From NCBI RefSeq assembly GCF_000188055.2, contig NZ_AEUZ02000001.1:443501-507500 (forward strand): a DNA stretch of 64,000 bases, read 5' to 3'. The position numbers and the translations under genes are program-made. Each line of letters begins with the position of its first letter. Positions within the stretch are counted from its first letter, which is position 1. Below are positions 11,367 through 20,231 of the stretch, one piece after another. This stretch comes from Streptococcus urinalis 2285-97. Lineage in GTDB: Bacteria; Bacillota; Bacilli; Lactobacillales; Streptococcaceae. The notes under the pieces are model-generated. The model had not been told where the DNA came from. It saw nothing but the letters and a program-made list of their open reading frames with translations, and ran no database searches.

Positions 11367-13352
11367 ATGACATTTGATAGTGTAGATCAATTAGCTGTAA
11401 ACACCATCCGTACCTTATCCATGGATGCTATCCAAGCAGCCAACTCAGGCCATCCAGGCTTACCAATGGGAGCTGCTCCTATGGCCTATGTGCTATGGAA
11501 CCACTACATGACCATCAATCCCAAAACCAGTCGCCAATGGAGTAACCGCGACCGCTTTGTTTTATCAGCTGGGCATGGTAGTGCCATGCTTTATAGCTTG
11601 CTTCACTTAGCTGGTTATGATTTAAGTATTGAGGACTTAAAACAATTCCGTCAATGGGGTTCAAAAACACCAGGTCACCCAGAAGTGAACCATACTGATG
11701 GCGTTGAAGCCACAACAGGCCCACTCGGACAAGGGATTGCCAATGCCGTTGGTTTAGCCATGGCAGAAGCTCATCTCGCAGCGACTTATAATAAACCTGA
11801 TTTTCCAATTGTCGATCATTTCACCTATGCTATCAATGGTGATGGTGACTTAATGGAAGGTGTCAGTCAAGAAGCAGCCAGCCTTGCTGGTCATTTGAAA
11901 TTAGGGAAATTGATTCTCTTATACGATTCAAATGATATCTCACTCGATGGTCCAACCAGTATGGCCTTCACAGAAGATGTTAAAGGTCGTTTTGAAGCCT
12001 ATGGTTGGCAACATCTTTTAGTAGAGGATGGCAATGATTTAGACGCTATTGCCAAAGCCATTGAAGCAGCCCAAGCTGAAACTCAAAAACCAAGTATTAT
12101 TGAAGTGAAGACCATCATTGGTTATGGTGCGGAAAAACAAGGTACTTCGGCGGTTCATGGTGCACCACTAGGTGCAGAAGGTATTGCTTATGCCAAGAAA
12201 GCCTATGGCTGGGATTATGAAGCCTTTAGTGTGCCAGAAGAAGTTGCTAGTCGTTTCCAAGAAGGACTTCAAGCACGCGGTGAAGCAGCTCAAGCTAAAT
12301 GGCAAGACTTGTTTGCGGCTTATAAAGCAGCTTATCCAGAGTTAGCGGCAACTTATGAAAAAGCATTTGCCAATGAAGCAGTTGAAGTTGAATTAACCGC
12401 ACATGATTTGGGCACAGCCGTAGCCAGTCGTGTGTCAAGCCAACAAGCCATTCAAGAAATTTCTGCGCAAGTTCCACAATTTTGGGGAGGATCGGCAGAT
12501 TTATCAGCGTCAAATAATACGATGGTAAAAGCTGAGACGGATTTCCAACCGGGTCACTATGAAGGACGTAATATCTGGTTTGGTGTACGGGAATTTGCCA
12601 TGGCAGCAGCGATGAATGGGATTGCCCTTCATGGTGGCTTACGTGTTTATGGTGGTACTTTCTTTGTCTTTTCAAATTACCTTTTACCAGCCGTTCGTAT
12701 GGCAGCACTACAAAATTTACCAACTGTTTATGTGATGACGCATGACTCAATAGCTGTCGGCGAAGATGGTCCAACGCATGAGCCAATCGAACATTTGGCT
12801 TCTGTTCGTTCTATGCCAAACTTAACGGTTATTCGCCCAGCAGATGGTAATGAAACGAATGCAGCATGGCAACAAGCTTTAGCTGAAACCACTAAACCAA
12901 CGATGTTAGTCTTAACCCGCCAAAATCTTCCAGTATTAGAAGGAACACAAGCTTTAGCTAAAGAAGGTGTTGGTAAGGGAGCTTACATCTTGTCAGAGGC
13001 GAAAGGAGACTTGGATGGGATTCTTATCGCGACAGGTTCAGAAGTGGCTTTAGCTATGGCAACACAAGCTGCTTTGGCTGAGGAAGGAACACATGTTCGT
13101 GTGGTTTCAATGCCATCTCAAAATCTTTTTGATGCACAATCAACAGCTTATCAAGAGAGTGTCTTACCGTCTCATATTACGAAACGTATGGCCATCGAAG
13201 CAGCATCAAGCTTTGGATGGGCAAAATATGTTGGCTTAAGTGGTAGAACATTGACCATTGATAGATGGGGCGCATCAGCACCAGGAAATCGTATTTTTGA
13301 AGAATATGGCTTTACGGTTGAGAATGCCAAAGCTATTTATCACAGTTTATAA
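11367..13352 (+). CDS. tkt: Transketolase
   Basis: This thiamine-diphosphate enzyme moves two-carbon units between sugar phosphates in the non-oxidative pentose-phosphate pathway. The 661-residue length is standard. The N-terminus [20 protein letters not shown] is typical. The TPP-binding motif begins GDGDLMEG at about residue 155, and [15 protein letters not shown] marks the pyrimidine domain. GAAAGGT precedes the ATG by a normal distance. The gene is visibly richer in G+C than its neighbours (31 of 60 bases at 12121-12180), which may reflect high expression or a different origin. It is convergent with the DUF554 gene. Confidence 0.96.
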   Translation: MTFDSVDQLAVNTIRTLSMDAIQAANSGHPGLPMGAAPMAYVLWNHYMTINPKTSRQWSNRDRFVLSAGHGSAMLYSLLHLAGYDLSIEDLKQFRQWGSKTPGHPEVNHTDGVEATTGPLGQGIANAVGLAMAEAHLAATYNKPDFPIVDHFTYAINGDGDLMEGVSQEAASLAGHLKLGKLILLYDSNDISLDGPTSMAFTEDVKGRFEAYGWQHLLVEDGNDLDAIAKAIEAAQAETQKPSIIEVKTIIGYGAEKQGTSAVHGAPLGAEGIAYAKKAYGWDYEAFSVPEEVASRFQEGLQARGEAAQAKWQDLFAAYKAAYPELAATYEKAFANEAVEVELTAHDLGTAVASRVSSQQAIQEISAQVPQFWGGSADLSASNNTMVKAETDFQPGHYEGRNIWFGVREFAMAAAMNGIALHGGLRVYGGTFFVFSNYLLPAVRMAALQNLPTVYVMTHDSIAVGEDGPTHEPIEHLASVRSMPNLTVIRPADGNETNAAWQQALAETTKPTMLVLTRQNLPVLEGTQALAKEGVGKGAYILSEAKGDLDGILIATGSEVALAMATQAALAEEGTHVRVVSMPSQNLFDAQSTAYQESVLPSHITKRMAIEAASSFGWAKYVGLSGRTLTIDRWGASAPGNRIFEEYGFTVENAKAIYHSL

Positions 13353-13356
13353 AAAG

Positions 13357-13390
13357 AAAAAGTATCTAGTTTATGACTAGATACTTTTTT
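13357..13390. terminator. Bidirectional terminator between tkt and DUF554 gene
   Basis: The arms AAAAAGTATCTAGT and ACTAGATACTTTTTT form a perfect hairpin with A and T tracts on both sides. It can stop transcription from both convergent genes. Confidence 0.85.
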
Positions 13391-14120
13391 AGTGGAGGAG
13401 TGGGATAATAAAATGTACCCAAATCCAAGACAAAGGCATAACGATGACCATGGAAGGAATCATCTCGGCAATTGGAAAATTTTTTAATCTAATCATTCGA
13501 AAACCTGTTGCCAACATTAAAAAACCACCACAGGCTTTAAAATCAGCAAGCATAGTTGGACTTGTCAGAGGTATAATGAGTTTAGACAGATAAAATAAAC
13601 TTGCAAAAATAATAAATTGTGGAATTGCAACAAAGGAGACAACATATCCTAACTGACATGCAAAAATAGCTGCCGTGAAAAAATCAAGAATAGACTTTGA
13701 GATCAATATCGTCGCATTTCCTGATATACCAGCATCTAATAAACCATAAATACCAGTACCACTGGCACAAAACAATACAATAACGGTTAATAAATTAGCT
13801 AAATAAGCTTCGTGTGCTAGATTGTGATCTTCATTTGGAAAAACTTTAGAGACCCCTTTTTGCATAAGTAAGCCACCTTCATTTATCCATCGACCAAGGT
13901 GTAAAGCCATCCCAATGCTTGAGCCAAGAACTAAAGCGAAAATAACTGCTGGCATATTAGTCATTAATTGAATGGAAGTTATTCCCATCCCCATAGAACA
14001 CAGACCAAATACAAGATTTATTTCTTCTTTATAATTGTCAGATAAATGATGTCCTAAGAGAGCCACTAGAATACCACCAAAAATAATAGCAAATGAATTA
14101 ATAATGACACCAGTTGGCAT
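13389..14120 (-). CDS. DUF554 family integral membrane protein
   Basis: This is a 243-residue, very hydrophobic protein with about seven membrane segments, matching the DUF554 family of putative transporters (YqgA/YdfK-like). The N-terminus MPTGVIINSFAIIFGGILVALLG and the GSSIGMALHLGRWI region are characteristic. No substrate is established for the family. It is monocistronic on the minus strand, with AAGGAG upstream of the start. An inverted repeat overlaps its likely -10. Confidence 0.8.
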   Translation of the reverse strand: MPTGVIINSFAIIFGGILVALLGHHLSDNYKEEINLVFGLCSMGMGITSIQLMTNMPAVIFALVLGSSIGMALHLGRWINEGGLLMQKGVSKVFPNEDHNLAHEAYLANLLTVIVLFCASGTGIYGLLDAGISGNATILISKSILDFFTAAIFACQLGYVVSFVAIPQFIIFASLFYLSKLIIPLTSPTMLADFKACGGFLMLATGFRMIRLKNFPIAEMIPSMVIVMPLSWIWVHFIIPLLH

Positions 14121-14141
14121 GAAAAAACTCCTTTTTAAGAC

Positions 14142-14157
14142 AAACTATAGGTAGTTT
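14142..14157 (-). promoter_or_regulatory. Inverted repeat at the DUF554 gene promoter
   Basis: AAACTA and TAGTTT flank TAGG. On the minus strand this overlaps a -10-like TATAGT just upstream of the DUF554 start, so it could be a repressor operator. No regulator is identified. Confidence 0.35.
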
Positions 14158-14313
14158 AACATAGTAAAATGAGTTGTCAATCATTTGTACTTTGAGAATT
14201 ATAGATAATAAATAGTATTTGGATTATCTGAATAGAGTATCTTAAGATAAAATAAGATCCTTTTATTACTAAATTCTCACCATTGTTAAATTTATGATAA
14301 CATTATAATATTG

Positions 14314-14343
14314 TTGACAATTATTTTAGAAAACGTTAACATG
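14314..14343 (+). promoter_or_regulatory. Promoter and cre-like site upstream of the ABC transporter
   Basis: A perfect -35 (TTGACA, 14314-14319) stands 17 bases before a -10-like TAACAT at 14337-14342. TTAGAAAACGTTAACATG (14326-14343) matches the cre consensus at 16 of 18 positions and covers the spacer and -10. Repression by CcpA is the natural reading. Confidence 0.6.
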
Positions 14344-14382
14344 ACATAAAAAGTGTTTAATACATGATGTTAGGAGAACAAT

Positions 14383-15123
14383 ATGATTACATTTAAGGAA
14401 ATTAAAAAAAGTTATGGTCAAAAAAATGCATTAAAAAATCTTAATCTAACTATTAATGATGGTGAAATTTTTGGTCTAATTGGACATAATGGAGCAGGAA
14501 AAACGACAACTATTAGTATTTTGACATCTATTATTGATCCAACCAGTGGTCAGGTTTTTGTTGATGATGACTTATTAAAAGAAAATAGAGATAGGATCAA
14601 ACGTAAGATAGGCTATGTTCCTGATTCACCTGATATCTTTTTAAATCTAACTGCAAATGAATATTGGCATTTTTTAGCCAACCTCTATGAGGTATCAGAT
14701 GAACAAACTGAAAGTAGAATTAAAGAATTAAGTGAACTTTTTGATATCGATCAAGAAATTGATAATCCTATTTAAAGTTTCTCACATGGAATGAGACAAA
14801 AAGTTATTGTTATTGGTGCCTTAATTTCAAATCCAGATATATGGATATTAGATGAACCCTTAACAGGTCTAGATCCACAAGCATCCTTTGACTTAAAAGA
14901 AATGATGAAAAAACATGCACAAGAGGGAAAAACAGTGTTATTTTCAACACATGTTTTATCTGTAGCCGAAGAATTATGTGATCGTATTGGGATTTTAAAA
15001 AAAGGGGAATTAATATTTGTTGGTACATTAGATGAGCTAAGAGAAAAACACCCAGAGCAAACATTAGAATCAATTTACCTTGCTTTAGCAGGACGCAACT
15101 CTAAAGAAGAGGAGGAAGGCTAA
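14383..15123 (+). pseudogene. ABC transporter ATP-binding protein, interrupted by an in-frame stop
   Basis: The frame encodes a typical ABC-2-type ATPase of about 246 residues but has TAA at 14773-14775. The first part (130 residues) has Walker A GHNGAGKTT at about residues 34-42. The second, in the same frame, resumes SFSHGMRQKV, the signature motif, and carries Walker B (WILDEPLTGLDP) and the H-loop (FSTHV). A single base change at the TAA would restore the protein. An ATG at 14791 could restart translation, but the halves would then part the nucleotide site from the signature. The downstream permease is interrupted too, so the transporter is probably dead. Its substrate is unknown. Confidence 0.85.
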
Positions 15124-16726
15124 TGAATTGGAAAAACGTATGGGAACTTTTCAAAATTAATATTTTGTATTCTAATCCTCAGACCTTATCAGCTTTTAGA
15201 AAAAAACAAAGTAAAAATCCTAACAAAAATAAATCTGCATATAAAAATATGTTAAAACAACAAGCTTTAACAATACTTTTATTTCTATTTATTTACTTGT
15301 TTATGTTTCTAGGGATTGATTACAAAGCCTATCCAGGAATGTTTTCATTTTACATAGCTGTATTTTATGTTATTTCTTTGATTTACACTTTCTCAGCTAT
15401 GTATTCGATTTTTTATGATAGTAATGATCTTAAGCTTTATGCTTATTTACCTATAAAACAAATGGAACTCTATATGGCTAAGTTACTGTCGGCCATTGGA
15501 ATGGGAGCTGTTTTTATGGCTCCAGTTTTCTCACTGTTCGTAATAGCCTATTGGAAAATTCTGGGAAATCCCTTATCTCTCTTGTTAGCTATTATTAATT
15601 TCACTATTCTTTTTATAAGTTTGATTGTTGCCTCAACAGTTGTCAATAGTTATTTAGGAAAAATCGTAGAGAGAAGTCCTCATAAAAAATTGATATCAAC
15701 CTTAATGATGACATTTTCAACGATTACTGCAATGGGAGTCATCTTTTACTTAAATTTCAGTAATCAAGCCAATATGAATCATCCAAACCAAATTGTAGAT
15801 AAGTTAAAAGTTCCTTATTTTAGAGGTTTTTACGATGTTATAATAAATCCTTTCTCACTTTCTAGTTTCCTAAATTTTTGGCTTGGTTTAGTTGTTATTA
15901 TGTTCCTTTCCTATTATATTGTTAAACTATTGGTACCTCGTTATTATCAAGAAACGCTTTACACTGATAAGTCACCAAAGAAAATGACTAAAACAAGAAC
16001 TTTTAAATCTGAGAAACAGCAAAATGTATTGATAAAACATCATCTTTCAACATTACAAAATGCTACTGTTATTATTAATTCCTTTATCATGCCCTTTATT
16101 TTTGTCTTTATTTTTATTGGCCCGGCACTTTCTGGAGGGTTATCATTATCATCTGTTGGTCTGGAATCTTTTGGTATTTTTATGATTGTTGGTTTATCTT
16201 TAGGTACGATGGTTGCGCTACCCACATCTTTGTTTTCAGTTGCTCTATCCCTAGAAAGAGAAAATTATCTATTCTTAAAAACCTTACCCATGAATTTTAA
16301 AGGATTTATAAGGCAGAAATTTCTTGTATTCTATAGTTTACAGGCTGGTATTCCAATCTTGGTTTATTTCTTCTTAGGCCTATTCATCCTAAAAATAAAT
16401 TTATCCTTATGATATTTACATGCCTTGGTGTCGCGATAGCCGCTTATATAGAAGGTCAATTTATGTATCGACGTGATTATTATCTTTTAAATTTGCATTG
16501 GCAGAATATTAATCAATTATACACAAGAGGTAGCACACAATGGATTTCAATGGGATTAATGTTTGGAAATTTAATTCTTGCGGGAATTTTAGTTTTTCTT
16601 TTTGTCATTATTTCAACAATGATAAATCCTAGTCTGGTCAGTATCTTAATGATTATGATTGTCGGTGTTCTTACTTTCTTTGTTCAGAAATACCTAAATA
16701 AGCATTTTTGGAGTCAATTTGAATAA
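15123..16726 (+). pseudogene. ABC-2-type permease, frameshifted
   Basis: A 429-residue frame (15123-16412) and a 105-residue frame (16409-16726) together give a permease of about 535 residues with many membrane segments. The first ends LFILKINLSL, and the second picks up IFTCLGVAIAAYIEG and the conserved-looking YYLLNLHWQNINQL. A one-base indel near 16395-16410 explains the break. The two frames overlap as ATGA, so coupled re-initiation could in principle make a two-piece protein. The start overlaps the ATPase stop region, so both genes form one operon. It is probably decaying together with its ATPase. Confidence 0.75.
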
Positions 16727-16737
16727 TATGAGAAACG

Positions 16738-16771
16738 AAAAAAGAAGAAGACTATGGCCTTCTTCTTTTTT
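16738..16771 (+). terminator. Terminator of the ABC operon, abutting the proB promoter
   Basis: Perfect 13-bp arms AAAAAAGAAGAAG and CTTCTTCTTTTTT with an eight-base loop. The T tract ends within two bases of the extended -10 of proB. Confidence 0.9.
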
Positions 16772-16772
16772 G

Positions 16773-16790
16773 TGCTATAATTTGGCTATG
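16773..16790 (+). promoter_or_regulatory. proB extended -10 promoter adjoining the start codon
   Basis: TGCTATAAT (16773-16781) is a perfect extended -10. The proB ATG lies at 16788-16790, about where transcription should begin. No Shine-Dalgarno can fit, so the proBA mRNA is probably leaderless. Confidence 0.65.
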
Positions 16791-17594
16791 GTAAAACGAG
16801 ATTTTGAAGACATAAAACGAATTGTGATAAAGATTGGAACCAGTTCTTTGGTTCTACCAAATGGAAAAATCAATTTAGAAAAAATTGACCAACTTGCTTT
16901 TGTTATTTCGAGTTTGATGAATAAAGAAAAAGAAGTTGTTCTAGTCTCCTCAGGTGCTATGGGGTTTGGACTTGATTTGTTAGGAATCGACAAACGACCA
17001 GGAGAATTAGCTAGCCAACAAGCAGTATCAAGTGTTGGTCAAGTTGCTATGATGAGTTTATATTCTCAAATTTTTTTACATTATCAAACTACTGTATCTC
17101 AAATATTATTAACGAGAGATGTGGTTGAATTTCCAGAAAGTTTATTAAATGTCACTAATGCTTTTGAAAGTTTGATTGAGATGGGTATTTTACCAATCGT
17201 TAATGAGAATGATGCAGTTAGTGTTGAAGAAATGGATCACACTACTAAATTTGGTGATAATGATAGATTATCTGCAGTTGTTGCCAAGATAATTAAAGCT
17301 GATTTGCTAATCATGTTGTCAGATATTGATGGACTCTATGATAAAAATCCAACCATCTATGATGATGCTACTTTATTGAATGAAGTTAATGACATTACAG
17401 ATACTATTTTAGCTTCTGCTGGAGGTGCGGGTAGTCGTTTTGGAACTGGTGGTATGCTCAGTAAATTAAAATCAGCTCAAATGATTTTTAATCAAAAATC
17501 TCAAATGATCTTGATGAATGGTGAAAATCCTAGAGACATTCTGAAAGTATTGAATGGTGACAAAATTGGGACTTATTTTATTGAACAAAAATAG
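16788..17594 (+). CDS. proB: Glutamate 5-kinase
   Basis: ProB phosphorylates glutamate in the first step of proline synthesis. The amino-acid-kinase fold is evident from [12 protein letters not shown] at the N-terminus, [10 protein letters not shown] at about residue 55, and the ATP-site segment [13 protein letters not shown] start at 16788, giving 268 residues, because family similarity begins with [17 protein letters not shown]. The frame is open further upstream but reads through a terminator. There is no C-terminal PUA domain, as is usual in streptococci. It is followed after nine bases by proA. Confidence 0.94.
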   Translation: MVKRDFEDIKRIVIKIGTSSLVLPNGKINLEKIDQLAFVISSLMNKEKEVVLVSSGAMGFGLDLLGIDKRPGELASQQAVSSVGQVAMMSLYSQIFLHYQTTVSQILLTRDVVEFPESLLNVTNAFESLIEMGILPIVNENDAVSVEEMDHTTKFGDNDRLSAVVAKIIKADLLIMLSDIDGLYDKNPTIYDDATLLNEVNDITDTILASAGGAGSRFGTGGMLSKLKSAQMIFNQKSQMILMNGENPRDILKVLNGDKIGTYFIEQK

Positions 17595-17603
17595 GAGATC
17601 AAA

Positions 17604-18854
17604 ATGATAAGTATTAAAGAGCTTGGGCAAAATGGAAAAAAAGCAAGTAGTGCTTTATTAGCTTTATCAAGTCAAGAAAAAAACAAAGTGTTATTAAAAG
17701 TTGCTAGCGACTTATTAAAATCAAGTGCAGAGATACTTTATGAAAATAAAAAAGATCTTGAGGCAGCAAAAGAAAATGGTATTACAGATGTCATGCTTGA
17801 TAGACTTAGATTAACAGAAAATAGGATAAAAAGTATAGCTGAAGCTGTTAAGCAAGTCTCTAAGTTAGAAGATCCGATTGGACAAGTCATCAAAGGATAC
17901 ACAAATCTAGATGGATTGGATATCATTCAAAAAAGAGTTCCATTAGGCGTTATCGCAATGATTTTTGAAAGCAGGCCAAATGTTTCAGTCGATGCTTTCT
18001 CTTTAGCTTTTAAGACAAACAATGCCATTATTTTACGTGGTGGAAAAGATGCCATTCATTCGAATAAAGCACTTGTAAAAGTCATTCAAAAGAGTTTATC
18101 AGATAGTCAAGTTACCCCCTTAGCAGTTCAACTTGTAGAAGACACTTCTCATCAGTTTGCTGAAGAATTAATGAAAGCAAGTGACTATATCGATGTTTTA
18201 ATTCCTCGTGGAGGATCAAAACTTATTCAAACAGTAAAAGAAAAATCAAAAGTTCCCATTATTGAAACAGGAACTGGAAATGTTCACATATATGTTGATG
18301 AAAGTGCCGATTTAGATATGGCTACAAAAATTGTGATAAATGCAAAAACTCAAAGACCAAGTGTTTGTAATTCAGCAGAAAGTTTAGTTGTTCATGAAGG
18401 CATTGCTGAAACATTTTTGCCACATCTTGAAAATGAAATTACTAAAGTTCACCCAGTGGAATTTAGAGCTGACGAAAAAGCATTCGACATCATGACTGAT
18501 GCTAGTCTTGCAAATCAAGAAGATTTTGGAACGGAATTTTTAGATTATATCATGTCAGTTAAGGTTGTTAACTCAGTTGATCAGGCCATTAATTGGATAA
18601 ATACCTACACAACACATCATTCAGAAGCAATCATTACAAAGTCTCTTGAATCAGCACAACAATTTCAAAATCAAGTCGATGCTGCTGCTGTATATGTAAA
18701 TGCTTCAACAAGATTTACAGATGGTTTTGTATTTGGATTAGGTGCTGAAATTGGTATCTCAACTCAAAAGATGCACGCGCGAGGACCAATGGGCTTAGAA
18801 GCCTTAACAAGTACCAAATATTATATCAATGGAACTGGACAAATAAGAGAATAA
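17604..18854 (+). CDS. proA: Gamma-glutamyl phosphate reductase
   Basis: ProA reduces gamma-glutamyl phosphate with NADPH to glutamate semialdehyde, the second step of proline synthesis. The 416 residues match the family. The aldehyde-dehydrogenase-type catalytic cysteine lies in [35 protein letters not shown] and the [20 protein letters not shown] end are characteristic. GGAGAT precedes the ATG. It forms the proBA operon and ends at a hairpin terminator. Confidence 0.96.
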   Translation: MISIKELGQNGKKASSALLALSSQEKNKVLLKVASDLLKSSAEILYENKKDLEAAKENGITDVMLDRLRLTENRIKSIAEAVKQVSKLEDPIGQVIKGYTNLDGLDIIQKRVPLGVIAMIFESRPNVSVDAFSLAFKTNNAIILRGGKDAIHSNKALVKVIQKSLSDSQVTPLAVQLVEDTSHQFAEELMKASDYIDVLIPRGGSKLIQTVKEKSKVPIIETGTGNVHIYVDESADLDMATKIVINAKTQRPSVCNSAESLVVHEGIAETFLPHLENEITKVHPVEFRADEKAFDIMTDASLANQEDFGTEFLDYIMSVKVVNSVDQAINWINTYTTHHSEAIITKSLESAQQFQNQVDAAAVYVNASTRFTDGFVFGLGAEIGISTQKMHARGPMGLEALTSTKYYINGTGQIRE

Positions 18855-18863
18855 TAATTTTTT

Positions 18864-18910
18864 AAAAGAGGAGGAAATATGAGATATGGAGTCGTTTTCT
18901 CTTCTTTTTT
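18864..18910 (+). terminator. Terminator of proBA
   Basis: AAAAGAGGAGGAAA pairs with TTTTCTCTTCTTTT (14 bp with two G-U pairs) across a 17-base loop, and six T end the right arm. The left arm resembles a strong ribosome site, but the pairing explains it better as a terminator. Confidence 0.75.
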
Positions 18911-18913
18911 GCT

Positions 18914-18952
18914 TTCAAATTATGACTGAATTATGGTACAATTAAAGTTATG
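18914..18952 (+). promoter_or_regulatory. rsmH promoter with extended -10 adjoining the start codon
   Basis: TTCAAA (18914-18919), a 17-base spacer and the extended -10 TGGTACAAT (ending 18942) lie just before ATGATG at 18950-18955. Expected initiation is at about 18949, so the rsmH message would have almost no leader. Confidence 0.6.
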
Positions 18953-19900
18953 ATGAGAGAATTTCACCATGTAACTGTACTACTAAATGAAACTGTTGAT
19001 ATGCTTGACATAAAACCAAATGGCGTTTATGTTGATGCCACTCTAGGTGGTGCTGGACATAGTTCTTATTTATTATCAAAATTAGGGAAAGATGGACATC
19101 TTTACTGTTTTGATCAAGATCAAAAAGCAATTGATAATGCTAAATTAAAATTAAAAAAGTATATTGATAACAATCAAGTAACATTTATCAAAGATAACTT
19201 TAGACATTTAAAATCAAATTTAGAAGCTTATGGTGTGACTGAGATTGATGGCATCCTGTATGATCTTGGTGTATCTAGTCCACAGTTAGATGAAAGAGAA
19301 CGTGGGTTTTCTTATAAACAAGATGCACCTCTTGATATGAGGATGAATCAAGAGCAATCATTTTCTGCATATCATGTCGTTAATGACTATAGTTATCATG
19401 AACTAGTGAAAATTTTTTATAAATATGGTGAAGATAAGTTTTCAAAACAGATTGCAAGAAAAATCGAAAAAGCTCGGAGTCAAAAACCAATTGAGACAAC
19501 CACGGAGTTGTCAGAAATTATTAAGTCAGCTAAACCTGCCAAGGAATTAAAGAAAAAGGGGCATCCAGCGAAGCAAATATTCCAAGCAATTAGGATTGAA
19601 GTGAACGACGAACTTGGTGCTGCAGATCAATCTCTTCAAGAAGCAATTGAATTGTTAGCAGTAGATGGACGAATTTCCGTGATTACATTTCACTCTTTGG
19701 AAGATCGTTTGACGAAACAACTTTTCAAAGAAACTTCTACAGTAGAAGTTCCAAAAGGATTACCTTTTATACCAGATGATTTGCAACCAAAGTTAGCTTT
19801 AGTAAATAAAAAGCCAATCCTGCCAAGTCAAGAAGAGTTAGAAATCAATAATCGAGCTCATTCTGCAAAGCTTAGAGTAGCTAAAAAAATTAGGAAATAA
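18950..19900 (+). CDS. rsmH: 16S rRNA (cytosine1402-N4)-methyltransferase
   Basis: RsmH (MraW) methylates the N4 of C1402 in 16S rRNA. It has the SAM-binding stretch [13 protein letters not shown] near residue 25 and the family sequences [15 protein letters not shown] and [12 protein letters not shown]. The 316-residue length is normal. The start may be the ATG at 18950 or the next at 18953; neither has a ribosome site, and a -10 element sits directly upstream. It heads the rsmH-ftsL-pbp2X-mraY wall/division cluster, with four bases to ftsL. Confidence 0.95.
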   Translation: MMREFHHVTVLLNETVDMLDIKPNGVYVDATLGGAGHSSYLLSKLGKDGHLYCFDQDQKAIDNAKLKLKKYIDNNQVTFIKDNFRHLKSNLEAYGVTEIDGILYDLGVSSPQLDERERGFSYKQDAPLDMRMNQEQSFSAYHVVNDYSYHELVKIFYKYGEDKFSKQIARKIEKARSQKPIETTTELSEIIKSAKPAKELKKKGHPAKQIFQAIRIEVNDELGAADQSLQEAIELLAVDGRISVITFHSLEDRLTKQLFKETSTVEVPKGLPFIPDDLQPKLALVNKKPILPSQEELEINNRAHSAKLRVAKKIRK

Positions 19901-19904
19901 TGAT

Positions 19905-20228
19905 ATGAGTAATGAAAAACGTACACAAGCAGTTTCAAATGCACTGCAAAAAAGAATAAGAACTTTCTCGAGAATAGAGAAAGCTTTTTATGGTGTCATT
20001 ATTGTTACTGCCATTACAATGGCTATTAGTATTATCTTTATTCAAAGTCGAAATTTACAAGTACAACAGGATATTTCAGACCTCAATAGTAAAATTAGTC
20101 AACAAGAAACAAAATTAAATAATGCCAAACAAGAAGTTAATGAGCTCTCACGACGTGATAGAATTGTCAAGATTGCTCAAGATGCTGGTTTAAGCAATCA
20201 AAACGATAATATTCAGAAAGTTGAGTAA
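19905..20228 (+). CDS. ftsL: Cell division protein FtsL
   Basis: FtsL is a small bitopic division protein that joins DivIB and DivIC and acts with Pbp2x/FtsW at the septum. The 107 residues comprise a charged cytosolic tail, one membrane helix (about residues 30-47, GVIIVTAITMAISIIFI) and an extracellular coiled coil (DISDLNSKISQQETKLNNAK). Sequence conservation in FtsL is low, so position between rsmH and pbp2X carries much of the identification. Confidence 0.9.
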   Translation: MSNEKRTQAVSNALQKRIRTFSRIEKAFYGVIIVTAITMAISIIFIQSRNLQVQQDISDLNSKISQQETKLNNAKQEVNELSRRDRIVKIAQDAGLSNQNDNIQKVE

Positions 20229-20231
20229 TCG

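Noticed and set aside
12295..12786. A 163-codon minus-strand open frame inside tkt
   Set aside because: A shadow of the strongly biased codon use of transketolase; the predicted protein is low-information and His/Leu rich.
18879..18929. A 16-codon open frame (MRYGVVFSS...) with a perfect Shine-Dalgarno between proA and rsmH
   Set aside because: Its ribosome site is the left arm of a 14-bp hairpin ending in a T tract, which is better explained as the proBA terminator.
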